From assembly GCF_009208585.1 (NCBI RefSeq), contig NZ_WFLN01000005.1:207470-271469 (forward strand): a DNA stretch of 64,000 nucleotides. Reading direction: 5' to 3'. How positions within the stretch are numbered: the stretch's first letter is position 1; each line of letters begins with the position of its first letter. The stretch comes from Fluviispira multicolorata (lineage in GTDB: Bacteria; Bdellovibrionota_B; Oligoflexia; Silvanigrellales; Silvanigrellaceae). The notes below the pieces were generated by a model that had not been told where the DNA came from, searched no databases, and saw nothing but the letters and a program-made list of their open reading frames with translations. Positions 54,894-63,968 of this stretch are shown here, piece after piece. The position numbers were made by a program, and so were the translations under genes.

Positions 54894-56819
54894 ATGTCAT
54901 CTCAAGTAAATATTTTAACTCAAACGCGTATTGCTTTAGTTGGCAATCCAAACTGTGGGAAAACAGCTCTCTTTAATGCTTTAACGGGCAGTCGCCAAAA
55001 AGTTGCAAATTATGCAGGCGTTACTGTTGAAAAAAAGGAGGGAGCTTATCTTAGTCCTAAAGGTAAAAAAGTTAAAGTTGTAGATTTACCAGGAACTTAT
55101 AGTTTAAGAGCACGTAGTCCAGATGAAGAAGTGACGCGTGACGTAGTTTTAGGAAAATTTGCGAATGAAAGCATACCAGACGCAATTATATGTGTTGCCG
55201 ATGCAACAAATCTTCACCTCGGTTTAAGGCTTGTTCTTGAACTTAAAAAAGTAGGTAAGCCCATTGTTTTAGCATTAAATATGATGGATGTTGCACGCAA
55301 GCGAGGGTATGATATTGACATTAAACTCCTCTCAAATGAATTGGGTGTGCCTGTAATTCCTACGGTTGCTATTCGTAAAAATGGTATTAACGAGCTTGTT
55401 GCTGCTGTGGAACAAGAGGTCGGAAAGTTTATTACTGAAAATAGCAGCGTAGAAACGACGAATAACCAAAATAATTCTTCTCATTTAAAATGTGTTTGGA
55501 CTGAACCAAATGCAATAGAAGTTCGCTCCTACCACAAAGAAGTTGAGCGTATTTTATGTGTTGCAAATAGAAAGCAAGGCTTTGCCTCTGAGTGGACAAA
55601 AAGGCTCGATGCGTTTTTATTACATCCCGTTTTTGGTTTGGTCACTCTTCTTGCTATTTTGTTTTTAGTATTCCAAGCTGTATTTACACTATCAGAATAT
55701 CCAAATGGATTAATTGAGTCTTCTTTTGCTGCCCTACAAGGTTTAATTACAGAATATTTGCCAGATGGAATTTTACGCAGTTTAATTTCAGATGGAATTA
55801 TTGCGGGTGTGGGCAGTGTATTGGTATTTTTACCACAAATTTTGTCATTGTTTTTCTTTTTACTTTTACTTGAAGACACTGGATATATGGCACGTGCTGC
55901 TTTTTTAATGGATAAACTTATGGGGGGTGTTGGCCTGCATGGGCGCGCCTTTATTCCTCTTTTATCTAGTTTTGGCTGCGCTATTCCAGGTATTATGTCA
56001 ACCAGAACAATTGAAAGTAAAAAAGATCGTATCATCACAATTCTCATTGCACCTCTTATGACTTGTTCAGCTCGCTTACCGGTTTATACACTCATAATTG
56101 CAGCCTTTATTCCGTCTAAAACTATTTTGGGTTTTGCAAATTTGCAAGGTTTAGTTATGTTTGGTCTGTATGTTATTGGAATAATTTCCGCTTTAGTTGT
56201 TGCTTTTATACTAAAAAGATTTTTTATTAAAGGGAATGTTCACCCATTGCTTATGGAACTTCCAACATATAAATTGCCAAGTATTAAAAATCTATTTTTG
56301 GGTCTAACAACACGTGCAAAGCTCTTTCTTAGTAAAGCTGGAACACTTATTCTTGCTTTGATGGTGGTTATCTGGTTTTTAAGTACCTTCCCCAGTGCGC
56401 CTGAAGGTGCAACTTTGCCTGATATTGACTATACTTTTGCAGGAATGATAGGTCATTTTTTCGAGCCTTTTCTTGCTCCTATAGGATTCAATTGGCAGAT
56501 TGCAATTGCTCTTATTCCTGGAATGGCTGCACGTGAAGTTGCTGTCGCTGCACTTGGTACAGTCTATGCAATTAGCGGAAGCGAAGATGCTGTTGCAGAA
56601 GGTTTGAAAACAATGCTTGTAAATGCTTGGACATTGCCAACTGCTCTCTCATTTTTAACATGGTATATTTTTGCACCTCAATGTGCACCGACTCTTGCCG
56701 TTGCAAAACGTGAAACCAATTCATGGGTTTGGCCAACTGTTATGTTTACTTATATGTTTGGTTTAGCTTATTTATGTTCATTTATTGTTTTTCATGTGAC
56801 TCAATATTTAATTAGATAA
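54894..56819 (+). CDS. feoB: Ferrous iron transporter FeoB
   Basis: A 641-residue protein. The cytoplasmic G domain has G1 LVGNPNCGKTALFNALTG, G2 region NYAGVTVEKKEG, G3 VDLPGTYSL and G4 NMMD. The membrane part has GIIAGVGSVLVFLPQILSLF, SSFGCAIPGIMSTRTIESKK and LIPGMAAREVAVAALGTVYA, the conserved gate motifs with key cysteines. It is somewhat shorter than E. coli FeoB (about 773). It imports Fe(II) under low iron or low oxygen, and the Fur box upstream fits this. Confidence 0.95.
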   Translation: MSSQVNILTQTRIALVGNPNCGKTALFNALTGSRQKVANYAGVTVEKKEGAYLSPKGKKVKVVDLPGTYSLRARSPDEEVTRDVVLGKFANESIPDAIICVADATNLHLGLRLVLELKKVGKPIVLALNMMDVARKRGYDIDIKLLSNELGVPVIPTVAIRKNGINELVAAVEQEVGKFITENSSVETTNNQNNSSHLKCVWTEPNAIEVRSYHKEVERILCVANRKQGFASEWTKRLDAFLLHPVFGLVTLLAILFLVFQAVFTLSEYPNGLIESSFAALQGLITEYLPDGILRSLISDGIIAGVGSVLVFLPQILSLFFFLLLLEDTGYMARAAFLMDKLMGGVGLHGRAFIPLLSSFGCAIPGIMSTRTIESKKDRIITILIAPLMTCSARLPVYTLIIAAFIPSKTILGFANLQGLVMFGLYVIGIISALVVAFILKRFFIKGNVHPLLMELPTYKLPSIKNLFLGLTTRAKLFLSKAGTLILALMVVIWFLSTFPSAPEGATLPDIDYTFAGMIGHFFEPFLAPIGFNWQIAIALIPGMAAREVAVAALGTVYAISGSEDAVAEGLKTMLVNAWTLPTALSFLTWYIFAPQCAPTLAVAKRETNSWVWPTVMFTYMFGLAYLCSFIVFHVTQYLIR

Positions 56820-56840
56820 ATTGTAAAAAAGGAATTCATC

Positions 56841-57008
56841 GTGCTTCAAGAAATTATTGTTATATCAATTGTTATTGTTGCGGCACTGTTTCTTATTTAC
56901 AAATGGTGGCCCAAAAAAAAGAATGTACTTGAGAAATCACAAGGATGTTCATCTGGATGTGGTAGTTGTTCAGTGGACAAACCTACAAAGTTCAAAAAAT
57001 TTTCTTAG
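56841..57008 (+). CDS. FeoB-associated Cys-rich membrane protein
   Basis: A 55-residue protein too short for most gene callers. The GTG start at 56841 follows AAAAAAGGAA. It has one N-terminal membrane helix (EIIVISIVIVAALFLIYKWW), a basic stop-transfer and a Cys cluster GCSSGCGSCS. The layout and position, 21 bases after feoB, match the FeoB-associated Cys-rich membrane protein family, which may bind metal or support FeoB. The role is not proven in any case I know. Confidence 0.82.
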   Translation: MLQEIIVISIVIVAALFLIYKWWPKKKNVLEKSQGCSSGCGSCSVDKPTKFKKFS

Positions 57009-57122
57009 AGAAAATAATTGGAAATTATTTTAAAAAAATATGATAATAAGATTTTGACTCATATGGACTAGAAATGGAGGTTCTTTTTCATAAAAAAGTA
57101 CCTTTATTTGTGTGAGAAAAAA

Positions 57123-58577
57123 ATGAACACTCTATTCCAAAATGTAATGACAGCAGAAGAATTTATTTTAATCCATCTTGATGATGATCCACTTGAATTA
57201 AAAAGTTTTGCTCGTAAAATTCAAACAAATAAAAAAAATATTTCTTTTAATATTATCTCTGTCATCAATTTATTAGAGTTTAAAAAGATGATCCAGAAAA
57301 TAAAGAAAATAGATTTTGCAATTCTTGATATTTATCTATCTGAAAAGGATCAGCAAGACGGAATATCAATTGTCTCTGAATTAAGAAAATTACATCCTGA
57401 AATTATTGTACTTATGAGTTCAAATTTAGATGATCCAGAATCTATTTTACAAAGCTTAAAAGCTGGAGCGGATGAATTTCTTTCTAAAAAATTTAAAATG
57501 GATAATATTGTCGATAAAATTTTGTCTATTCGTAAATCAGCATTTTTAAAAAGAGGAATATCTGATGTTTTTCAGCAAAAGAAAGAATGCCAGCATGATT
57601 TTTTGCATAGCTTTGCTGGCGCAACTGTAAGAAAAATATATTACCGTATTCCGCAAATAATAAATTCAGCAATCACATCAGTCTATGTTGAAGGAGAGTC
57701 TGGTACAGGCAAAGAAATAGTTGCTGATTTATTTTCTTATTTTGTAAAAGATATGCCTTTTATAAAGGTAAATTGTGGGAGTATTTCGCAGAGTTTATTA
57801 GAAAGTGTGTTGTTTGGTCATGTTAAAGGCGCTTTTACGGGCGCAAATACACATAAATCAGGTTTGTTAGAAGATGCGCATGGTGGCTGGCTTTTTTTAG
57901 ATGAAGTTGCAAGTCTCTCGACAAATGCTCAAGTGGCACTTTTAAGAGTGCTTGAAAATCAAGAGGTCACTCGAATTGGAGAATCAACTCCGAGGAAAAT
58001 AAATGTTCGATTTATTGCGGCATCAAATATTCCATTAGGTAAACAAGTTGAAAAAGGAGAATTTCGTAACGATCTCTGGCAGCGACTTTGTGAAACTGAA
58101 ATATTATTAAAATCATTAAGAGAGAGAAAAAATGAAATTCCAGATCTCATTTCATTTTTTTGTAAAAAAATGCGAGGTGGTCCCTATAAAATTGAACAAA
58201 CAGCAATGAATGTACTATGCCAATTACCTTGGGATGAAGGCAATGTTCGTGAGTTGCGCAACTGTTTAAGAGCTATGACAGAGCATCAAAATAAAAAAGT
58301 TTTATCTCCAATGGGTATTCCTGAAAGAATTTTAGAAAAATCGAAAGAAAAAGATTTGCGTTATAATGAATTAATAATTGATAAAGATACTTTGCAAATT
58401 CCTATTAAAAATCAAGAAGGAAAATTATTTTCATTTAAAGAAATGTGTGAAATCCTATTAAGGACTTATCTGAAAACATTTTATGCAGAGAAAATGAATT
58501 TAAGCTTAGTGGCTAAGAAACTTGGTATTGCAAGAAGCACCTTACAAATTAAATATAATAAAATTAAAAGTAAATAA
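57123..58577 (+). CDS. Orphan sigma54-dependent response regulator (NtrC family)
   Basis: A 484-residue protein with a receiver (acceptor Asp69 in AILDIYLS), an AAA+ domain (Walker A GESGTGKE at 191-198, GAFTGA at 236-241, Walker B GGWLFLDEV, DLWQRLCET) and a C-terminal Fis-type HTH (LSLVAKKLGIARSTLQIKYN). Design is like the regulator at 13074. No kinase is adjacent, so its partner is encoded elsewhere. ATG at 57123 is chosen, but no good site precedes it. GGAGG at 57076-57080 instead lies 9 bases before an in-frame ATA (57090), which would add 11 residues. Confidence 0.85.
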   Translation: MNTLFQNVMTAEEFILIHLDDDPLELKSFARKIQTNKKNISFNIISVINLLEFKKMIQKIKKIDFAILDIYLSEKDQQDGISIVSELRKLHPEIIVLMSSNLDDPESILQSLKAGADEFLSKKFKMDNIVDKILSIRKSAFLKRGISDVFQQKKECQHDFLHSFAGATVRKIYYRIPQIINSAITSVYVEGESGTGKEIVADLFSYFVKDMPFIKVNCGSISQSLLESVLFGHVKGAFTGANTHKSGLLEDAHGGWLFLDEVASLSTNAQVALLRVLENQEVTRIGESTPRKINVRFIAASNIPLGKQVEKGEFRNDLWQRLCETEILLKSLRERKNEIPDLISFFCKKMRGGPYKIEQTAMNVLCQLPWDEGNVRELRNCLRAMTEHQNKKVLSPMGIPERILEKSKEKDLRYNELIIDKDTLQIPIKNQEGKLFSFKEMCEILLRTYLKTFYAEKMNLSLVAKKLGIARSTLQIKYNKIKSK

Positions 58578-58662
58578 AATTTTTTTAACATATTGGAGCA
58601 ATTCATTTCTTACCTATAAATACCAAATTTTTAACTAAAAATTATAAACATATATTTTGCTT

Positions 58663-59427
58663 TTAGAGATTTTCAGGTTTTGCATTAATTTGCATTTCAT
58701 TATTATTATAAAGATCTATATCTGGTTGATATTTGTGTAGTGACTTGTTAAGAAAGTATCCTGAAAAAGGGGAATCAGAATTAGCTTTAACAAATTGAAT
58801 CTTCACAGTAAGTTCTTTGTTTGTAAATAATTTAGTTTCTTTGATAACTGAAGCCACATTTTCATTTGTAATAGATGTAAGATGGTTCTTACTAATTAAA
58901 AATTCACTATGAACAGTGGATGTAGCACCTAGCATATAATAACGTGTATTATATAATATTTTTCCGATATTATATGCACTTTCTTTAGAGTCTATCGATA
59001 TTAAAACATAATTTTTTTGCATTTTTATACTCATTCCACTACTGGATGAAATGATTTCACCATTTCCATTTCTTAAATATAATACAATAGGTATGCTTTT
59101 ATCTATATCACCATGAGTTTGTCCTACGTGATATGCTGATGCCTCAGACATTCGAATGACTGTAAATTTTGGCATTGAAAAATTATCACTCATTTTAGAA
59201 GAAAATGAGATGTCTTCATAGATGGGGATTTCGATTAAATGAGTATACTCTCCTTGATTATTAAAGTAACTATGAGCTGTCTCTGAATACACATAATGTT
59301 TTGTATCATTATTATACTTTGTATTTTGTTCATAATTACTAATCTCATCTACAGGTGATGCATTGGCATTTAAACAAAAGAGTGTAGTGAAAAAAATAGT
59401 ATTTTTTATTAATTTATTATACATCAA
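58663..59427 (-). CDS. Secreted protein of unknown function
   Basis: A 254-residue protein with a signal peptide (about 1-23, LFCLNANASP). The mature part has beta-rich text (YTHLIEIPIYEDISFSS, FTVIRMSEASAYHVG, IPIVLYLRNGNGEIISSSSG, ELTVKIQFVKANS). No cysteine pair or known motif is seen. It is alone between a regulator and a gene-free stretch. Family not recognised. Confidence 0.55.
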   Translation of the reverse strand: MMYNKLIKNTIFFTTLFCLNANASPVDEISNYEQNTKYNNDTKHYVYSETAHSYFNNQGEYTHLIEIPIYEDISFSSKMSDNFSMPKFTVIRMSEASAYHVGQTHGDIDKSIPIVLYLRNGNGEIISSSSGMSIKMQKNYVLISIDSKESAYNIGKILYNTRYYMLGATSTVHSEFLISKNHLTSITNENVASVIKETKLFTNKELTVKIQFVKANSDSPFSGYFLNKSLHKYQPDIDLYNNNEMQINAKPENL

Positions 59428-60268
59428 AAACCTTTCATATTAAGTATTAGTTGGAAAATTTATATGTAAATAAATTTATTATTTTTAAAGGGGTAAGGCT
59501 TTAAAATATGATGGTATAAATACTTAAGAAAATTCCATCATCAAAAAAAATATAGATGAACTTTCAAAAATCGTCAAGAATTTTTTCTTTAATATTGACA
59601 TTAAATAAATATTAAAATTAGTTTTTTTTACTGATTTTTTTAAAAAATAATTTTTTAATTGAATAAAAATGATCAATTAAATTTGATAATTTACTTTATC
59701 CATCTAGGATGAAAAATATTTTTAATATTTCATATATTATAAGCTGTTGGATTAGCCGTGGTGAGCAGCTTTTAAATACAAAAAATCAAATGATCCAGGC
59801 TTTCATATAATCAATTGTGAAGAAAAGATAGAATATTTTGCTGTAAAAATTATAAATAGATATGGAGATTCATATCTATTTTTTCTGAATATTTTATTGT
59901 AAGCCTTTAAAAAGCATATGGATATATTTTCATAGATTCTTTATTGGTTCTGAAGATTTTAAATATAAATTTAAAGACATTAGGGTAGCTTTCAACTTCT
60001 ATAGAAAACTAGATTTTTGGGAGGTTGCCTGCAAAAGTTGGATTACGAAGTCTAACTTATGAGAGGAAACATGTTGAGAACAAAGGTAACAGATCAATTA
60101 TGATCAAGGCTAGCAACGAAGTTAAAAAAATTTAAAATTCATTATTTGAGAGGGAGTAGTGGTGGTATTGTTTGTTGGCAAATTCAGACAGAGATTAAGA
60201 AGTAATTATAATTTTATCAAGATCGTGTAAAAAGTATAAATAATAATATTTTTAATAATTCTGAGAAT
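59428..60268. other. 841-base stretch without a recognisable gene
   Basis: It is AT-rich with many stops in all frames. Weak hints of old coding sequence occur, for example near 59980-60030 (VAFNFYRKLDFWEVAC) and a 33-codon frame from 59710. None has a ribosome site or a family match. The stretch contains a strong hairpin at 59854-59884. It may be a decayed gene or hold a small RNA. Confidence 0.5.
59854..59884 (+). terminator. Hairpin with T-tract, possible terminator
   Basis: An 11-bp perfect stem AAATAGATATG / CATATCTATTT (59854-59864 and 59871-59881) with loop GAGATT is followed by TTT. The stem is AT-rich. It lies inside a gene-free stretch, so it could end an unannotated plus-strand transcript. 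Confidence 0.45.
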
Positions 60269-60925
60269 TTATAAATCTGAAATTTTTTCAGGAATAACTT
60301 CATCTTTTTCTACCCAACGATTGGACTGTTTTAATTTTTTATTAATTATATTATACACTTCTTGCATATACTCTCTGTTATCTGCACGTCTTTCAATTAA
60401 AGAAAGGTGCATTTTTAAAGTATCTATAGAATTATATGCTGTTTCTATAACGACATCAGATTGTTCATAAGCGTCTTTTCTTTCATCCCAAAGAATATTT
60501 ACTTTTTCTTGCACGTCTTCAATTGTTTTACAATTTATAAAAAGTGGGCGAGTTTCTTTTATTTCAAAAATGCGTTTGCTAATGATTTCAAGAGGAGTTT
60601 TAAGTGTTACAATAAGCCCTAAGCGACGTGCATAGTTTAAATTATCAGGTTTAAGGAGAGTTCCTCCTCCCATTGCGATAACAAAATTATGCCTACGTTC
60701 AAGCTTATGTAAAATCTTTTCTTCAAGATTTCTAAAACCATCTTCACCTTCAATTTCGAATAATTGTGTAATAGACTTTTTTGTAGTGGACTCTATGAAA
60801 GCATCGAAATCTAAAAATAATCTTTCACTAACGTGAGCATAGATTTTTCCGAAGGCTGTTTTTCCTGAGCCCGGCATACCTGTTAGTATGATATTTTTAA
60901 ACTTCTTTGCCCAATACTTTGTCAT
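60269..60925 (-). CDS. Shikimate kinase-like protein
   Basis: A 218-residue P-loop kinase. The start at 60925 follows AAAGGA with 6 bases spacing; the longer frame to 61018 has none. Motifs match shikimate kinase: LTGMPGSGKTAFGKIYA (Walker A), LDFDAFIESTTKKSITQLFE, GEDGFRNLEEKILHKL, VIAMGGGTLLK (GGGT) and ETRPLF in the lid. Shikimate kinase phosphorylates shikimate in the aromatic pathway. The C-terminal about 45 residues (ADNREYMQEVYNII, KKLKQSNRWVEKDE) exceed the usual length of about 170. It is divergent from the carbonic anhydrase gene. Confidence 0.78.
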   Translation of the reverse strand: MTKYWAKKFKNIILTGMPGSGKTAFGKIYAHVSERLFLDFDAFIESTTKKSITQLFEIEGEDGFRNLEEKILHKLERRHNFVIAMGGGTLLKPDNLNYARRLGLIVTLKTPLEIISKRIFEIKETRPLFINCKTIEDVQEKVNILWDERKDAYEQSDVVIETAYNSIDTLKMHLSLIERRADNREYMQEVYNIINKKLKQSNRWVEKDEVIPEKISDL

Positions 60926-61045
60926 GATTGTCCTTTCAGTGAAACTTTCTAGCATGTGAGCCTGTTTGCATCCTAGAATGAACATTTGTAGACTATATTT
61001 TATATTAACTGAAGACAAATTTTTAAGTGAGGAGGGATAGCGCTG

Positions 61046-61831
61046 ATGGGTATAAGGTTTGAAACCTCTATAATCATTTCAAGTTTATTTTTCTTTTTTA
61101 CAATTGAAAATAAAGCTTTTTCACAACTCATGGCCAATGCTGACAAAGCCGTACACTGGAGTTATGAGGGTGCTACAGGTCCAGCAAAATGGGGAACATT
61201 AAAACATGAATTTCAATCTTGTATAGCTGGTAAAAAACAATCTCCCGTTGATGTTAAGTCTAAGGAAAGTAAAAAAAATGATGAAATACCCGTTCTCAGT
61301 TTCGCCTATTTTAGCACTCCTTTAAATATTTTGAACAATGGTCATACAATTCAAGTTAATTATGAAAAAGGGAGTAAATTAACCATAAATCATGATGTGT
61401 ATGAGCTTTTACAGTTTCACTTCCATACGCCGAGTGAGCATGCTTTAGATGGCAAACGTTCAGAAATGGAAGTGCATTTTGTCCATAAAAAAGAAGATGG
61501 AAACCTTGCAGTGGTTGGGGTTCTAATGAAGAAAGGTAATAAAAATAAAGCATTTGAAGCTTTGTTTGATAACCTACCTGAGAAGAGTGACAGTGAAACA
61601 AAGGTTGAAGCAAAGTTTAATGGAATAGACATTTTTCCTCAAGATACTGGGTATTATAATTATTCAGGCTCATTGACCACTCCTCCTTGCTCAGAAATCG
61701 TAAATTGGATTCTTTTAAAAAAGCCAATTGAGGTATCCCCTAAGCAATTAGAAAGATTTTCTAAAATATTTCATATGAACGCTAGACCTATCCAGAAATT
61801 GAATGACCGAAAAGTTGAGGAAAAAGAGTAA
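61046..61831 (+). CDS. Periplasmic alpha carbonic anhydrase
   Basis: A 261-residue zinc enzyme that hydrates CO2. A signal peptide (about 1-27, SSLFFFFTIENKAFSQ) is followed by the alpha-class domain: HWSYEGATGPAKWG, GKKQSPVDV, LQFHFHTPSEHALDG and EMEVHFVH with the three zinc-binding histidines, and YYNYSGSLTTPPCSEIVNWI. GAGGAGG precedes the ATG by about 10 bases. The stop is 2 bases before the NagK-type gene, so they are one operon. A link between CO2 handling and GlcNAc use is not obvious. Confidence 0.93.
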   Translation: MGIRFETSIIISSLFFFFTIENKAFSQLMANADKAVHWSYEGATGPAKWGTLKHEFQSCIAGKKQSPVDVKSKESKKNDEIPVLSFAYFSTPLNILNNGHTIQVNYEKGSKLTINHDVYELLQFHFHTPSEHALDGKRSEMEVHFVHKKEDGNLAVVGVLMKKGNKNKAFEALFDNLPEKSDSETKVEAKFNGIDIFPQDTGYYNYSGSLTTPPCSEIVNWILLKKPIEVSPKQLERFSKIFHMNARPIQKLNDRKVEEKE

Positions 61832-61833
61832 AA

Positions 61834-62739
61834 ATGCTTAGGAACTTTTTCATTGGAGTAGACGGAGGGGGAACGAAAACCCATATTCGTTTAGAGTCAG
61901 AAGATGGAAAGGTTCTTGGAGAGGGGTGGGCTGGGCCAGCCAACATTCGTTTGTCTGTTGACGTTGCAATCTCATCAATATCAAATGCATTTGAGCAAGC
62001 TATTTATGCAGCAGATTTAAATGATGTTCATAAATCGAAAGATGTACATTTTCATGTTGGTATGGGGTTAGCAGGCTATGAGGTTCAATCTGTTCGTGAA
62101 GAGTTTTTAGCCAAGCAAAAGAATTTAGGTTTTACGCATTGTGAAATTCAATCCGACGCATTTGTAGCTTGTCTAGGTGCTCATTCAGGTAATTATGGAT
62201 CGATTATTATATGTGGAACAGGAGTTGTTGGTCTTAAATATGCTAAAAAAGGAAAATATCAAGTGGGAGGTTGGGGCTTTCCTCATGGTGATGAAGGGGG
62301 AGCGGCTTGGCTTGGTCTCGAAACCATTCGAAAAACTCTTCATCTTTGCGATGGAAGAGGAATCGACTCTCTGCTTTTGCAACACGTCAAACAGAAATTA
62401 GGCGGCAGTGCAGAAAGTGTGACGGAATGGGCATGTTATGCAAATGCAACAAAATATGCAGAAATTGCAAGAGATGTTTTTAAATTTGCAGAGCAAAAAG
62501 ATACAATTGCTCTTTATCTTCTAAATAATGCTGCAACTCATATTGAAAAAATATTTTTTGCATTGGATAAGTTTGAAAATGATTCAAAAATAAAACTCCC
62601 TTGCTCTTTTGTAGGAGGGGTTTCACAATTTATTGTTTCTTTATTAAAACCGAATATTAAAAAGCGTTTGGTTCTTCCCAGAGGAGACGCGTGCGATGGA
62701 GCTCTTCTTATGATAAGAGAAAAATACAATCAGAGCTAA
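61834..62739 (+). CDS. nagK: N-acetylglucosamine/glucosamine kinase (BadF/BadG family)
   Basis: A 301-residue ASKHA-fold kinase. It has a phosphate loop FFIGVDGGGTKTHIRLES, the region MGLAGYEVQ, IIICGTGVVGLKYAK, and GGWGFPHGDEGGAAWLGLET, which is the glucosamine/GlcNAc kinase signature. The C-terminus has FVGGVSQFIVSL and RGDACDGALL. It phosphorylates GlcNAc or glucosamine at position 6 in the cytoplasm. nagA follows 31 bases later, which favours GlcNAc. It begins 2 bases after the carbonic anhydrase stop. Confidence 0.85.
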   Translation: MLRNFFIGVDGGGTKTHIRLESEDGKVLGEGWAGPANIRLSVDVAISSISNAFEQAIYAADLNDVHKSKDVHFHVGMGLAGYEVQSVREEFLAKQKNLGFTHCEIQSDAFVACLGAHSGNYGSIIICGTGVVGLKYAKKGKYQVGGWGFPHGDEGGAAWLGLETIRKTLHLCDGRGIDSLLLQHVKQKLGGSAESVTEWACYANATKYAEIARDVFKFAEQKDTIALYLLNNAATHIEKIFFALDKFENDSKIKLPCSFVGGVSQFIVSLLKPNIKKRLVLPRGDACDGALLMIREKYNQS

Positions 62740-62770
62740 ATTTTGATTGTAGTATCATAAGAGGTTATTC

Positions 62771-63928
62771 ATGATTTGCCTTAAAAACGCACGGGTTTTT
62801 GATGGGATTTCTTTTGTCAAACAAAAGAATATAATAATTTCTGATGGAAAAATTAAAGATCTCACTTCTCGACAACCAAATAAAAATATTAAAACAGTAT
62901 TTGACTTAAAAGGGAATATTGTAGTCCCAGGATTTATAGATATCCAATTAAATGGTGGAGGAGGTTGTTTTTTTAACGAAACACCAACAGAAAATGCTCT
63001 TTTAAAAATTTCTCGTGCTCATATTATCCATGGAGTTACTTCATATTTACCAACATTAATAACCGATGATTTTCTGAAAATATCACAGGCAGTGTTAACG
63101 ATTAAAGATTGTGTCAAAAAATTCTTACCAGGAATTCTTGGCATTCATTTTGAAGGCCCTTTTATTAATAAAGAAAAAAATGGGATTCACTCTAAACAAT
63201 ATATAAGAACGCCTACAATTGATGAAATTCAGTTAATGACTTCTGTAAAAAATGCTGTGACACTTATTACCCTTGCTCCAGAGGTAATTGAAAAATCAAT
63301 TCTTAAGGCTTTCAGGCAAAAAAAAGTAATATTATTTGCTGGTCATACCAATGCAACTTTTGCACAAATGAATGAGGCTTTTAAACAAGGCGTTAAAGGT
63401 GTGACCCATTTATTTAATGCATGCAGTCAATTTGGAAGTCGTGAACCAGGTGTTGTGGGAGCTTCTCTTTTACATGATGATTCTTGGTGTGGAATTATTG
63501 CGGATGGCCAACATGTTAGTTTTGAATCTCTAAAACTTGCATTTAAAGTTAAGAATAATAAAAAATTCATTTTAGTGTCTGATACCATGGCCCCTTTTGG
63601 TACAGATATGAAAAGATTTTATATAAATGAAAAAGAAATTTTTGTAAAAGATGGAAAATATATAAATGCAGATGGAACTTTAGCAGGTTCTGCTATTTCT
63701 GTTTATGAAGCATTTAAAAATATAGTAACTCAAAAATTAGTTACATTAGAAGAGGCCCTGCCAATGACTTCTACAAATGCAGCTGAGTGCTTAGGAATTG
63801 ATGGCAGCAAAAAGAGTATTTTGAAAAAAGGCAGACTCTTGCCAGAATTTGATGCTGATCTAGTTGTCCTTGATTCTAAAAACTTAAGAATTAAAAGTGT
63901 CATACAATTTGGAAAAATAATTATTTAG
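62771..63928 (+). CDS. nagA: N-acetylglucosamine-6-phosphate deacetylase
   Basis: A 385-residue amidohydrolase that removes acetate from GlcNAc-6-phosphate. Motifs are VPGFIDIQLNGGGGCFFNET, LGIHFEGPFINKEKNGIHSK (metal Glu), LFAGHTNATFAQMNEAFKQG, THLFNACSQFGSREPGVVGA (metal His), GIIADGQHVS, VSDTMAPFGTD (catalytic Asp) and the C-terminal EFDADLVVLD. It follows the kinase in the same operon. Its product would be deaminated by the NagB-II type protein at 21258. Confidence 0.93.
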   Translation: MICLKNARVFDGISFVKQKNIIISDGKIKDLTSRQPNKNIKTVFDLKGNIVVPGFIDIQLNGGGGCFFNETPTENALLKISRAHIIHGVTSYLPTLITDDFLKISQAVLTIKDCVKKFLPGILGIHFEGPFINKEKNGIHSKQYIRTPTIDEIQLMTSVKNAVTLITLAPEVIEKSILKAFRQKKVILFAGHTNATFAQMNEAFKQGVKGVTHLFNACSQFGSREPGVVGASLLHDDSWCGIIADGQHVSFESLKLAFKVKNNKKFILVSDTMAPFGTDMKRFYINEKEIFVKDGKYINADGTLAGSAISVYEAFKNIVTQKLVTLEEALPMTSTNAAECLGIDGSKKSILKKGRLLPEFDADLVVLDSKNLRIKSVIQFGKIII

Positions 63929-63968
63929 TTTTTAATGAAATATTATATATAATAAAAGGAAAACTTAA

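Noticed and set aside
55529..56047. 172-codon minus-strand frame opposite feoB
   Set aside because: Lies within well-defined FeoB coding sequence and lacks a ribosome site.
59710..59811. 33-codon frame in the gene-free gap
   Set aside because: No spaced ribosome site and no similarity; reported only as part of the gap.
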